Origin: Meghimatium bilineatum
Lineage: Eukaryota; Mollusca; Gastropoda; Stylommatophora; Philomycidae
Assembly (NCBI GenBank): GCA_034231615.1
Contig: CM067306.1
Location: forward strand, 41,154,761-41,218,760
DNA: 64,000 nucleotides
Direction: 5' to 3'
In this document: positions 1 through 13,000 of the stretch, one piece after another
Layout: every line of letters starts with the position of its first letter
Position numbering within the stretch: the stretch's first letter is position 1
Notes under the pieces: generated by a model
Databases searched by the model: none
The model's input: only the letters and a program-made list of their open reading frames with translations
Told to the model about the DNA's origin: nothing
Position numbers and translations under genes: made by a program

Positions 1-440
1 TTTTATCACAGCAGAGAGCATGATGTTGTTTAACAAAACCTCTCCCACATCCAACATTTGTAGCTGTTTCTTACAATAAGCATGACCGAAGACTTTTTGC
101 TATTCGTTATTAAGGTCTCACCAGTAGTCCATCAAACCAACATCATGTAACAGTCAACTCCTATTAAATTACTTGTATGTGTAATGAGTTTATTATTTTG
201 TTTAAGCCCTACAGTACTTCATCTATACAATTATGTTTTTTTTTACCCCTTCTGAGTAAGAGGATTCTACTCAAAAAATTGTATACTGCTGTCATCTGGG
301 TATGAAATAAAGCTTTGGAGAAACCTAATTGCACAAAAGGATTAAAAAGCTCATAATTTCGAGGATCAAAGCACATAATTCTTTGCTTCCATTTAGACAT
401 TGGTAACACATGGAAACCCAATGGCAGGTTGCTGCCATGG

Positions 441-479
441 GACATACCCCTCTCTCTCTCTCTCTTTCTCTCTCTCTAA
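441..479. repeat. CT-rich simple repeat
   Basis: Interrupted (CT)n tract followed by a short (CA)-like stretch. Intronic or 5' flanking; no coding signal around it. Confidence 0.85.
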
Positions 480-563
480 CACACAAACACTGGTAACACA
501 AAGAAATCCAGTGTTAATTTGAGAAATAATACTAAATAGAAGGTCAACAAAGGAATAGAAAAA

Positions 564-863
564 GTGTGTACACTTCGCAGAACAAGGTATAGAGATAAAA
601 TGCAGTGAAATGGGAGCTACACTTGGCAGACCAAAGTCTAGTGATAAAAATACAGTGAAAAGGTGTGCTACACTTGGCAGAACAAGGTATAGAGATTAAA
701 AATGCTGTGAAAAGGTGTGCTACACTTAGCAGAACAAAGTCTAGTGATAAAAATACAGTGAAAAGGTGTGCTACACTTGGCAGAACAAGGTATAGAGATT
801 AAAAATGCTGTGAAAAGGTGTGCTACACTTAGCAGAACAAAGTCTAGAGATAAAAATGCAGTG
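564..863. repeat. minisatellite, ~52-bp unit with alternating A/B types
   Basis: Six units beginning near tacacttggcagaacaa. Two unit types alternate: one with ggtatagagattaaaaatgc and one with agtctagtgataaaaatac. This gives a higher-order period of about 103 bp. Confidence 0.9.
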
Positions 864-1100
864 GTGCTAAATGCAGACTATCAAATAACAGGCAGAATAA
901 GAGGTAATATTAATGGAATCTTTTTATTATGGAGCAAGGAATAGAAACATTATTCCCTGCGAAGCATGTTGTAATTGACAACTACAGAGAAGTAAGTAGA
1001 TGGTTAGATATTTTATGATATAAAAACATCACTTGTAGATTACATTACCTGCTTCTAGGTCACCTGTAATAATGACTAATGTTCCTTCTAATCTGTGCAG

Positions 1101-1135
1101 CTGCTCACCAACTTGGAGAGTGCAGCACATAAAAT
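1101..1135 (+). CDS. possible PIKFYVE micro-exon upstream of exon A
   Basis: A 35-nt stretch is preceded by a pyrimidine-containing acceptor (atctgtgcag) and followed by gtaaaa. It reads LLTNLESAAHK and ends two bases into a codon, which is exactly the phase exon A needs. I do not recognise the peptide, and a 35-nt exon can arise by chance in AT-rich DNA, so this is only a candidate. Confidence 0.22.
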
Positions 1136-1277
1136 GTAAAATTCTCTGCACATAATCCAAAAGTGTGAACCTGAGAAAAAGCAACCCCAAGTATCACCTT
1201 AGAGTCATATGGACATGTGATTTTTTAGTTGCCTAAACTGTTATCTGATCCGTTAATGCAATACACACTTTAGAGCA

Positions 1278-1712
1278 CAGGTTCCCCAACCTATAGATTG
1301 TGACCCCTATGTAGGAGTCAAAGGGTTTTCTCTTGGATTACTGACTGAAAATGTGATTTTAAAGCAATTTTAATGTGAATTTTAATCCTCTTTGCTGCTA
1401 CATATTTCTGACAGAGTGGGTTTTCAACACTTCTTCATCTATAAACTCATGGACTTATAAGAAACAGATTAAATTTTGGAATGACATGTGGTTGACATAC
1501 CAGAAACTCAGTCATGAATTGTGAAGCTTCTTAACCAGTTACAATTTTTAATCACCACATTAAATATATCGTAAGTTAAAATTTCATTGAGTAATATTAT
1601 GCTAGAAAATATATTTTGGATATGTTTACTTTTACCCTATTAAATGGCCTTTTTTAATGTATTGGAGTCACATGTTATTTTTTCATCAATAAAATGGAGT
1701 CATGGCTCATAA
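1278..1712. mobile_element. hAT-like non-autonomous element remnant
   Basis: Begins CAGGTTCCCCAACCTATAG followed by GTGACCCC, the signature of hAT-type MITE ends. The far side carries related inverted text (ggagtcatggctcataaaag). No coding sequence inside. No clean 8-bp target duplication was found, so the limits are approximate. Confidence 0.45.
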
Positions 1713-1801
1713 AAGTTTACATGGAACAAAGGCAGTAACTAAAAGTTATTTAAAATGAGTGGAAGGGGCAGTAAGATGAAGTGTCATTACTCTATTTTCA
1801 G

Positions 1802-1879
1802 TTCATCAGATTATCTCTGCCGGTTGAAAGAGATTCATACATCTACACGATCAAGTAGTTCTGAGCTCAACAATGCCAG
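1802..1879 (+). CDS. PIKFYVE: PIKFYVE exon A (linker region)
   Basis: 78 nt between ttttcag and gtaggag. It reads SSDYLCRLKEIHTSTRSSSS and then ELNNAR. The first base completes a codon from the previous exon, and the last two (AG) are completed by exon B to serine. Low-complexity serine-rich linker upstream of the kinase domain. Placement rests on the phase match to exon B and on coding appearance, not on a conserved motif. Confidence 0.7.
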
Positions 1880-4278
1880 GTAGGAGTGCAAATTTTCATG
1901 CAAAATAAATACCCGGTATATTTATTCTTGTTGCTGCGAGTAATTCTTTGTTGACACTATAAGCTCTTTATTTGCATATGTATACTTTGAAATTATTATT
2001 TGGATAGAGGGGGATGAATGTTAGCATAGTTAAATGATTACAGTGTAGGCTTCTCAATGCAGTGTTAATAATCTAATTTATCCATGTATTGAAGTGAGCA
2101 ATGAATAGTAACCTGCCATCTATGAGGGGACTAAAGTGAATTTGGCTTGGTATGGTCAACCCTTGATATTTTTCGGTGAAGATACAAGCACTTATTGGCT
2201 GATGATTTGATGTGCAGTAAGGATGATCTTTTGACTACCTAAATAATATCATCCTTTAATAGTTAGTAAAAAGCATGTGATGAGAAAAGTAAAACTTGAA
2301 TATTTAGTAACCACCAGAAAGATCAAGGGAAGAGGAGAGAAATTTCTGGATATGTTGTCACCATGGTACAAAAAGAAGTCACTAAATTAACTTATTAACA
2401 ACACACGAGACAGAGAGTTGTGGAGAAGTATTATTGCCTATGCCACTCGACATGGCACTTGATTGATTTATTGATTAAAAGTACTGGAACGCATATGGTT
2501 GCGTCTGTGGCTCTCACCAATGGCCCACTAGACATACCACCCATGCAACAGAAAACCTTAGTGGATGACATGCCGTTATATTGAGGTTATCTTCTTAGAG
2601 AAGCTTCATGGCTCGTCATCTATACAATTATGCTTTTATTTTGTTGTTGAAATGTGTTTCATGCTTACCTGAATATATATGTATGCACTCTGTGGTTGTG
2701 AGGGAGCCCGAGATGTACTGTGCAGCACTGGGGAGGAGGAAACTGACAGCACTGTTTTTCCTATGGCTGAAACCCATCATAGAGACGCAGTGACTCAGGA
2801 CGTGGCAATCCTTTTGACTTGAACATTTGGTTGCATGCCTGGAGCAATAGAGAAGTTCGGCATAACCAGTAGTCAATTGGTGGCGGGGAATGAGCACAGT
2901 GAACCCTATCTTGACTACAGTGGCTAGGAGCAGTGCATAGGTTGAAACCTACCTTCCTGGAGGTGTGATAGTTATTCTCTGGCTCTGTCCCAGGGTTGGC
3001 CAAAAATCCACAGACTTCCCAGTAATATAATGCCATTTAATGGCATTAGGTCAAAGGACATGAGCCCATGCACTGCTGGATCAGCAACCAACCAACCAAA
3101 GTACTGGAATTTTGATGTGAATATTTAGAGGAGGGGGGGGGAAGAATAAAATACAGAATATTAGATGTATGTTGGGTTGAAATAAATAATGATTCATAAA
3201 TTAATAAGTAGGATTTCTTAAAGGATACTTTAAATGCTTTTTTCCATAACAACCATATCACTATATTTTATTTGTCATTGACCATTGATATCATGTTTCA
3301 CTGCTTGTCTCTTCATATCAGATATTAACAAATATACCAGATGTTTTCCCATATCACAGTCTGTTTCCTTATTTCTGCATTATCTAGCTCCCAACCTGGC
3401 AGGCCTACAAGCAAACCTGACCCAGTTAGCATCATCACCACGACAACCGAGGCTTTTGTAGAAACTGGTAACTTTTTTCAATTGATAGCTGGTGCTAGTT
3501 TTACTGCTTTTGTGTTGGGAATATATCAACATATTTATTTAGCTTGGAATAGAATAAGTTATCACCATATTTTTGTCCTCAATGAATAGAGTATTGCTCT
3601 CATATATTTTTACCCGGATGAATATAATTTTGTCCTCAAATAAGCCCTGTTTGTCTTTAATGAATAAAATGTTATCCTTATATGTTTATCCTTAATGAAT
3701 AGAATGTTATTCTGATATATTTGTCCCTTAATGAAAAGAAAGTTACCCTCAATATTTTTGTCCTCGAAGGAATTTATTTATATATGAGTACATTTAATCT
3801 CACACCCACGAGCATCATATAAAGAGAAATATGGCTGAGAGGGGTATTGCTAGACAATATATGGCTAAGAGGTATTGCTAGGCAATATATGGCTGAGGGG
3901 ATTGCTAGGGAGTATATGGCTAAGATGGGTATTGCTATGCTATTGCTAGGCAGTACCATGTAAGTGCATACAAGTAGTTTTATTTTTTGGTGTTAAAGAA
4001 TTTATGAAGTCCTGTACAGTCAAGTCCCCAGTCACTTAGCTGAAATTGGGTACATTGACTTTCTTAATTGAGGGAACATTTCCATGTTTAAAATATGGGA
4101 ACATCATAGCCCTATAGTTGAAAGTACAGTTGCCAGGTGATTTGGTTTTATTTTGATCTCAAACATCTGCCACTAGAACCAAGAACAAAGCTGGGAAAGT
4201 GAGACAGGTAGTATGCTGTTAACCATATCACTTAATCTCTATTTTCTCTCTCCTCCCCCCAATCCTCTTTCAAGTGTC

Positions 4279-4311
<33 letters not shown>

Positions 4312-7300
4312 TTATTCCATATGTACCATGCAACTCAATTGTGTTGAAAGACCTGTGTAAGTGATTTGCTCCTGGCACTTTCAGTTAGCTGAAAGGGTCT
4401 GAGCACCTATGATCATAGATGTTGTTTCCAATATATAGATGTTGCTTTTTATTTTTTATGTGTTGGATGTTCTTATAACTAAGTCACGAGATCTCTAGTT
4501 TCTTTCGAGTAAAAGGAAGTTGGTCATGTGCTGCTTGTAGTTGACCAGTTTTTAAATGGGACACTACTGATAGTTAGGATGCAAAATAGTTTGATTCTTA
4601 GCTATATTTCACTTCTCATTCCCACCAATACAGATCTATTGACAGTCTATATATCTATCTATCTAACTATCTATCTATTCGCTAAACCCTTTGTTGCCTT
4701 TCAGTGCCAGGGGTAGAAGAGTTTTCTGGAAATGGCCCTCGTGTGTGCTGAGTATATTGTGAGATTTATCTGCTCTTTTATTTCGTTGGTCCATCATTTT
4801 CGTGGTCGGGCTTTAAGTGTATCTGTGTTGCATAGCTTGCTGTGGTATGATGTCTGATGGCAGTCTGCTGATGTGTGCAAACCATTTTATCTGTCTCTTA
4901 ATGTATTCCAAGATTGGGGTGGTGACGGTTCTTTGTCTAATGTCCTATTTCTTCACTCAGTCTCTTAGCAATATTCCTAGAATTCTGCTAAGCATGCCAC
5001 TTCAGCTGTCACATGTTTACATTTGTCTTGTGCTGTCGTTGTCCATGTTTGGCATTGGTAGCACAGCGTTGGCATAATTAAATTTTGAATAGTATTATTT
5101 TGGTGTTTGAATATACATTTTCTTTCTGAAGATTAATGTCACTTGCCCTAGGGCTTGGTATGCTTTACTCAGTAGGCTAGTTTTACTCAGTAGGCTAGTT
5201 TACTCAGTTGGCTAGTTGGCTCAGTAGGCTAGTTTGCTCAGTAGGCTAGTTTACTCAGTTGGCTAGTTGGCTCAGTAGGCTAGTTTGCTCAGTATGCTTG
5301 CTATCTACATTTCTTCAGAGTCTGATAAAGACATATTCCCATTCAAAGTAAAACTCACCCACAAAATCAACACATCAAACACAACAATGCCTTTTTCTAA
5401 TTGTTGTTTTGATCCCCGCAGGCATTATCAATGATTTAACTCTTAACTTCTTGTATGCAATGGTGTAGTTTCTCCAGGATTTATTTAGAAGACTCCTACA
5501 GTTGTTGTGTACTGCACTTTGACGAGACGCCTCTCACTTAGAGAAATAAATTTTGTGTTTTGTGGCTTTTCTACTTTTCCACAACATTCAAAGTTGGAGA
5601 TATGAGCTTTAGTTTTCATTTCAAGTATCTTTTCCTGTCAGAGGTGTCCATAACAACCCAACACTGGATCATGGTCGCTGGGATTGGTGGGACAGCCAAC
5701 TATGCATTCTCTGCCATCCAATGGGACTTGCCAATTATGCAATTAAAATGTTTTTCTGATTCTGAACTCTCAGGGAATTATCACATTATGCACATCTTTG
5801 CTTTTCACCACTCCATGTGCTGCATATCGGGGACACCACATACACGACAACTAGAATCCATGGTCAGGACAGGAGCTCATCTAATTCCCTAAACATGATG
5901 TGCGGTGCTGGGTTCTCTGAAAGTTGCATCACAATTGTGCAGATGAAATGATGTGGGGTTTTCTCAAGAGAAAAGCCTCAATATATTGACATGTTATCTG
6001 CTGAGAGCTAACAATCTTACAATTGTTGGTCTGATATACCAATAGTTTCAGATATTCACATGCAGCTTTTTCACATGCAAGTTGAGAATAGATCCTTAAT
6101 CATACTTGTTTATCTGCAACCAGAACTTTGAAAGGCTGTGTAATATTCATGCTTAGAAGTCCCTCTAACACTTTCTATCTGTCTATCTATGTGATATGTC
6201 CTTTACAGAATGGTGTCCTTACTGCCGCTCTGTAAGCCTCTTGGTTCTGTGCAAGCTGTCCAGCCTTTTCCAGTAAAATGTTACGGTCTATGATATCCTG
6301 TGCCCATTGTAGTCTTGGTCTGCCTATTGTTCTCTTTTCTGGAACTTTGCCCTCCATGATTAATCTTTCTAAACTATTGTGTTTCTTTATATATCAGAAA
6401 TATGCTAGCTTGCATTTTTTGATATTTTTGAGGAGTCAGTCTTCTTATATGTTCAGGTCTTTTTGAATGTCTGCTTTCCTTTGTTATTTGTAGTCATCAT
6501 AAGTTTCTTGGTATTGTATACATCTCAGTAGTTTGCCATTTCTGTCTGTCTGAGATGGTTCTGGTCACTTATCAATTACTGTCCTTGATACCTCCTCAGC
6601 CCTGGGACATTGAAAAAGCACACTGGGTCTTTTCAACCTTTGAAGCCATTGTCAATAATACAATGTTCTGCCTTCTCCATCAGCAGTTGCGTGTACAGTA
6701 AGGGGGTTACTTTTCTTTAGTATAATCACTAGTAGTCAAGAAAAGTAACATATACTAATGCAAAATAGCCAGATTTTTCAGCGCCTAGGCTAAAACTATA
6801 GAGCAGTGCCATACTTGAATGCTTTGAACAATCTTCTTAATGCATGTTCTATCTATCTCCAGCCCTGTTACTTACAAACACTCTCTCTCTACTGGTGTCA
6901 GTTTATTTCACAAATAAATTATTGTAACTAGTTTCAATAACTGCATAAATTTATATTATAAACATTCAGTTGATTATGTAGTACATTTAATATAACATCT
7001 GTTAGATAATGTAGCATATGAGTATTGCTTCTATATGGGATCTACAATAGGGTTACTATATGTCCCAAATTTGAAATGCTGTACCAGCATCCTGAACTAA
7101 TTATTTCAACATAGTATTTGGTTGTCAGAGGTCTACAGTCATTGAAATAAATGACTATAAAATACATTTCCAACAAAGCTAAATGTGTGTTTTGAAAATT
7201 ACTGAAATTTTTTGTAACAAAAAGTGACAAATATGAAAGTCATTCATTCATTTTCCTTTTGCGCTGAAGTTAGCGCATAGGGCAGAGGTCAGATCTCTCC

Positions 7301-10018
7301 AATTCTGTCTGTTCAAAGCTATTCTGTGCAGTTCTTGAATAGTATGAATATTGGTTCTTTTACGTTCTCTAAGTATTGTTCTTCTGAGTATTGTTCTTCT
7401 GAGGGTATCCATTCAAGAGATTGGTGGTGTATTCTGTTGGTGTCTGCGCGTAGGACATGCCCGATGTAGGACCAACAGCGTTTTCTGATAACATCTATGA
7501 TGAAATTTTTATGCCTCTTCTCTGATTTTATCATTCGATTTGAATTCACTCCAATGGGTGTTAGTTATCCTACGAAAACATTTGTTCTCGAAACTCAGTA
7601 ATTTCTTTTCTGAAGATAAAGAGCTTTTCCAGCTCTCACATCCATATGATAGCACCGGAATAACGCAGGAATTAAATAAGCGCATTTTCGTGCGTGTGCT
7701 GATGGACTTTGACTTCCAGATATCAGACAGTCTGTTAAATGCACTTGATGCTAGGGCAATGCGAGTTGTAATTTCTGTCATTACATCACCGTCGAGTGTT
7801 AATTTGCTTCCTAGATAGGAGAATTTGTGTACTTTTTCAAGTTGTTGTCCATTTAAAGTAATTTCGTTAGTTGAATTGGTGAAGTCCATAATTTTTGTTT
7901 TTGCTGAATTGATTTGGAGACCTATTTGTCCTGCAATGAGTTTTAATCTATCAGTTTTTGTTTGTGCATGTTGATGGTTTTCACTCAGTAGTGCAAGATC
8001 ATCGGCAAAATCCAGGTCTTCTAATGTTGTTTTATTTATCCATTTGATTCCTAAATTTGTGTTGGATGTGCTTTTTCTCATAGCCCAGTCAATTGCAATA
8101 TTGAATAGTAATGGTGACATAGGGCAGCCTTGTTTAACACCAGTAATCACAAGGAACCATTCTGAATTGCCTTTTTCTGTTCTAACACAGCATTTTGAGT
8201 TGGTATAGAATGATTTTATCACAATTATATATTTGTTTTGGAATCAGTATATTTTTAAAATTTCCCAAAGCAATGGTCGATGGATGCTGTCGAAAATAGG
8301 AAAGTACTAGTAGTTTAATGAAATACTAATTTATATTAGCTATTTACTTAGTATGTTTTTGAATGTCTTAATTCTATTTAACAAAATTTTACATATTTAA
8401 ACCGTGCCATAAAGCATATCTGCCAGCTCTCTAGCTGGTGGTAAAAGTAGGCTTTTTTGTGTCTTGTACTGCTAACTTAATTTTCATTTTAACATAAAAA
8501 ATACATTTTTTTAAAAAACTTCTAGAAATATATAAATAACAATAGACAATAGCGAAATATTTATTAATACAAATCTAGATTTCATCTAATATATAGATTG
8601 CAGTCTCTGATATTTAGAAACACACAAAATATATATATTGAGATATAAAACATATTAAGTAGCAACACTACTTTGTCCCAGGTTTTCCTGGTTTCCTCAT
8701 TCCATGTTACTATCGTGGGTCCTGGTTTCAAGTATAACAGTGATGGTTACTCTGCAAGTTACATTCAAAAGTGTCTGACCATAAGTCCTCTTAAAAACAA
8801 ATGAAGTACTGTTTTTTTCCTTCTGTGGGGAGTGCAGGGATGGCAAAACAAATATCGGATAGACTTCATCATAATATACAGATCCAGTCTACTGTCCTTA
8901 AAACATACCCTAAAGCTGAAGGTGATTCCGATCACGAGCTCCTAGTAGCATATATGAAGGTCAGAATGAAAAGGCTACAGAAAATCGCCAGATCTATTAG
9001 GTATATCATTACCAACAGATATTATTACCAACAGAATATCATTGCTGAGTACAGTTTGGAAGAGCAGAACATGTATAATACATTGATAGCCTATTACAGG
9101 GAGATTACAGCAGACTAACTTGCAAATAAAATTAGAGACTCAATACTATCATCAGCACAAGATCACATACCTAAAAGAAGGACAACAAGAAGCAATTATA
9201 TTACTGATGAAACATTAGAACTGATTAACATCAGTCAAATAAATAAAAGCACCAAAAAATAGTGACCACAAGAATCATACAAAAATCAATCTAAAGAAAT
9301 TGGAAGGAAGATTAAACAGGACAAGAAAAATTACATGCAAAACAAGTGTAATTAAATTGAAAAAATGCTTGAAGAGGGGGGTGATCAGAATAATGTTTAA
9401 AGAAGCAAAAATGTCAACCAGTCATCTAAGCAATTAAATTAAGTTGAGAAATACACTTACAGGAAAGGAGAACATTTTGAACAGGTGTATAGAATATTGT
9501 ACTGAAATGTACAAAAAAAGAAAAGACAGACTCAAACACAACCAGTCACACAGAATCTGAATCAGAACCACCAGGGTGCCATGAACTGTCATGAGAGTTC
9601 ATTATGTAGAATACAGCAGTCTAGCTGTATTCAGTTTTCCCATAGAGGTCTTTCAGAAATACTTCCAGTGGAATTACCTCTGAGAGAAGTGTTTTCATTA
9701 CCAAGGAGAGTACTTTGAAGAAGCTTAGGGTTCTCTGGGTAAAGTTTGCCAAATGTCAGTTTTTGAATATATTTTTAATACATTCTATAAATATCACCTA
9801 GTCACAGATGTAAATAGAATTAAATTCTTGACATCACGTATACATTACACATTTTGTAACAGCTTATTTTATATTACGCCTCATATATCCTTAGTTGCCT
9901 TTTTATTATGCTTGGTAGGGAGCTATGGTCCTATTCTTATCTCTATTTCACTCCCCCTTCCCACTGATTAAAAAATCCATGAATAGTAAGACTTGTATTA
10001 TGCACACACACACACATA

Positions 10019-10050
<32 letters not shown>

Positions 10051-13000
10051 GCACACACACACACACACACATATATATATACATACATATACATATACAC
10101 ACATACATATACACACATACATATAATGGAATTCAATGATGTTTATTGTTTCCAAATATAATTAATTACTGATATTTGATTTTTGTGTGGTGTGTTGTGA
10201 AAATATAGATGATTGTAATAAATTGTGATAAATGGGAAAAATTAGAGTGGATGGAAAGTTGTCAGATCGCAGGGAGAAGGAAGATAATAGCTACATCTCA
10301 TGCACAACAACAAGAGAATATCAGTCCTTATAATAGACAGATTCGTGTACAGAAGTTTGTCTTCACTACATTACTTCACAGCTCATGATGATGTGTGATA
10401 TTATTATTGCAAAAAGGTGATATTAAAAAAAATGATAATGATAGGTATTTGTGTCATTACAGATGGTTAGGAAGCAGGCCAGTGTAAATTGTCCAGACAC
10501 ATAGTCACTATGTTTCACACATTCACTGCTTGCCCGGACAAGATTTATGTATGGGTATTATTAAAAATATAACTTAAAAATTTTCTATGAGAAAATATCA
10601 AAGAAATATCAAAGAAATAAAGGGAGCAAACAGTAAGTCCAGTATTTCATGGATGGTGCAAGCTGATAAGACTATAGATGAGGCAACTACAGTTTCGACC
10701 TTACCAACAAGAGAAAAATGATGTCCAATTGATGAGACTGACAATCTCTTAAAAAGCAATAATCACTCATAGAAGGGAATGTAGAGATTAAAGAAATGGT
10801 GTAACAAACCTGGAAATCGATCAGCTGATAACTCTAGAGATGATGTTATCATTGTGTTTACTGATGGATCTGTGCGTCTCCGTGAGATGTCATGGCTGGG
10901 GTTATACAGCTAGTTCATGATAGAGTCATTGCAGAGAACTGCAGAGCATACATAACAACTACATGCGGTATAAGGCTGGAAGTTGGGCCCTCAAATGGTT
11001 TTCTGTGATCTCATTCACCAAAATAGTGTCAGACTTCCAGTCCTTGCTGGGAAAGATCCAAAATGCCAGATGTCGAGATGTGAGTGGACATCATCTATAG
11101 CTATATACAAACCTTTGGAGTATAACATGGACATCCTGGTGTTCATGGTAATAATAGAGCAGACTTGCATATAAGGCACAAATAGATATGGAGCTAACAA
11201 TGGATAATGGACATGTGCAGAAACAACTTCACAGGAGCCTGCTCCTTGCAGACACTGAGATTAATGAAACATCGAGGCTGAGATTTGAGAAATTCAATAT
11301 TAACCTTTAGGACGCGTGCAACAACTTTATTCACTGACATTTGCCCTTCTCTAGTTAGCGAGCAGCGAGTATATTTGCCACCGTAGACCGCAGTTGCTAG
11401 GTACACTTCAATCAATTAAAAATCTCCAATATTTAATATTTTTTTCACCAGATTTGTTAAATCTGGCATTTTATTCAATTGACTACCCTTTTCAGCAGTT
11501 TTAGTGGCAACCATATGCCTAATGTCATGTAAATATCGATATTTTCACAACATGTTGATAATTTCAAACAAAAGCATTGCCATGATGGTAAATTCTGTTT
11601 TATAGACGTATATTTTATCGATTTTTCATTAAAATTATTATGGATTGTGATTCAAATGATTATTTATGGAGAGTTATTTCCACAATCGAAAATCAGTTAA
11701 ACCATGCTGTTTCATCTAATTTGATATTAAACATCAACCAAGTTCAAACGATACATTTCTGGGCTAGATCTAGGTTTATAGGATTTTAAGACATACCTGA
11801 AGTTGTAATCCGTGAAATTATAATGATTAATCCGTGAATCGCGCGTGAATGGCACACTAATTAGGTCTATCTTATACTGTTTCCACTCTGGAATATTTAA
11901 TAAACTTTGTGCAACTGTATTTTCGTTCTAAAGGTATAAAATCGCTGGGTTTTTGTGGAAAATTGTCTCTGAGACTGTCTTACATGTCTTGTATCACACA
12001 CACACAAACAAAACCTACAACAATATATGCAGAATTCAATTCTTTTTTTATATGTGCAAAAATTATTTAAATATCTCTAACAGCAAAAATGTTATGATTT
12101 CAAAACAGTCACCAACTTATACGTAACATGTCCACAAATTAATTCAGTGGCAGGACAGAAATTACGTAAATGTAAATACAGTGTTCTACAGGTTAAATGT
12201 GGAACTAGTAGAACTGGATACCTGCAAGGCAGAATTAGGATCATGGTCAACCAGTGAGCCACTGAATCATCAGCATACATACCCTTCATGATTTGCTAGG
12301 GGAGACTAAACACAAATGGGTCTGCCCAGATGTGCAATGATGTCGGCTTGTAACGAGTAACAATTTATTGTGAGATCAGTGTTCTAACAATGCAGTCACA
12401 TGCTCCACTCACAAGGATGATATATGTTTGTTTATGTCTAGTTTCTTTGTTCCTTGGCAATGCCCAAGGCTACTTGATATGTTTTCCAGATACTCTTAAT
12501 TTGTTCAGGTCGCAAGGCAGGAGGGGGTGTGTTGTCATTTCTGCGTGGTAATGGTGGTTCCCATGACCCAAACCCTCACCACAATCCCCACTTGCCACAT
12601 CACAAAGTGGAAGCTGCTGTCCGCTATGTACCTGGCTCAGAGTGGGGTGACTCTGGGAACATGCAAGGTAAATATGGAGTGGGATGCTGGGCTAGGGTGA
12701 TGTATAAATCAATGACAGTTTGACAGAGACTGACATAATATGTTTCCAGAATGCCTCAATTTTTTTATGTGACTGATAAGGTGGTTACATATCCTTGACT
12801 GATAAGGTGGTTACATATCCTTGACTGATAATATGGTTACATATCCTTGACTGATAATGTGGTTACATATCCTTGACTGATAAGGTGGTTACATATCCTT
12901 GACTGATAAGGTGGTTACATATCCTTGACTGATAATGTGGTTACATATCCTTGATTGATGACATGCTACAATTGGTATATATGCTTAAAAATAAAACATA

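Noticed and set aside
5560..5892. 110-codon open frame as a gene
   Set aside because: No domain, no splice partner in phase, and no homologous copy in the window.
9925..10161. Short open frames on both strands over 10 kb
   Set aside because: They consist of (CA)n/(TA)n simple repeat.
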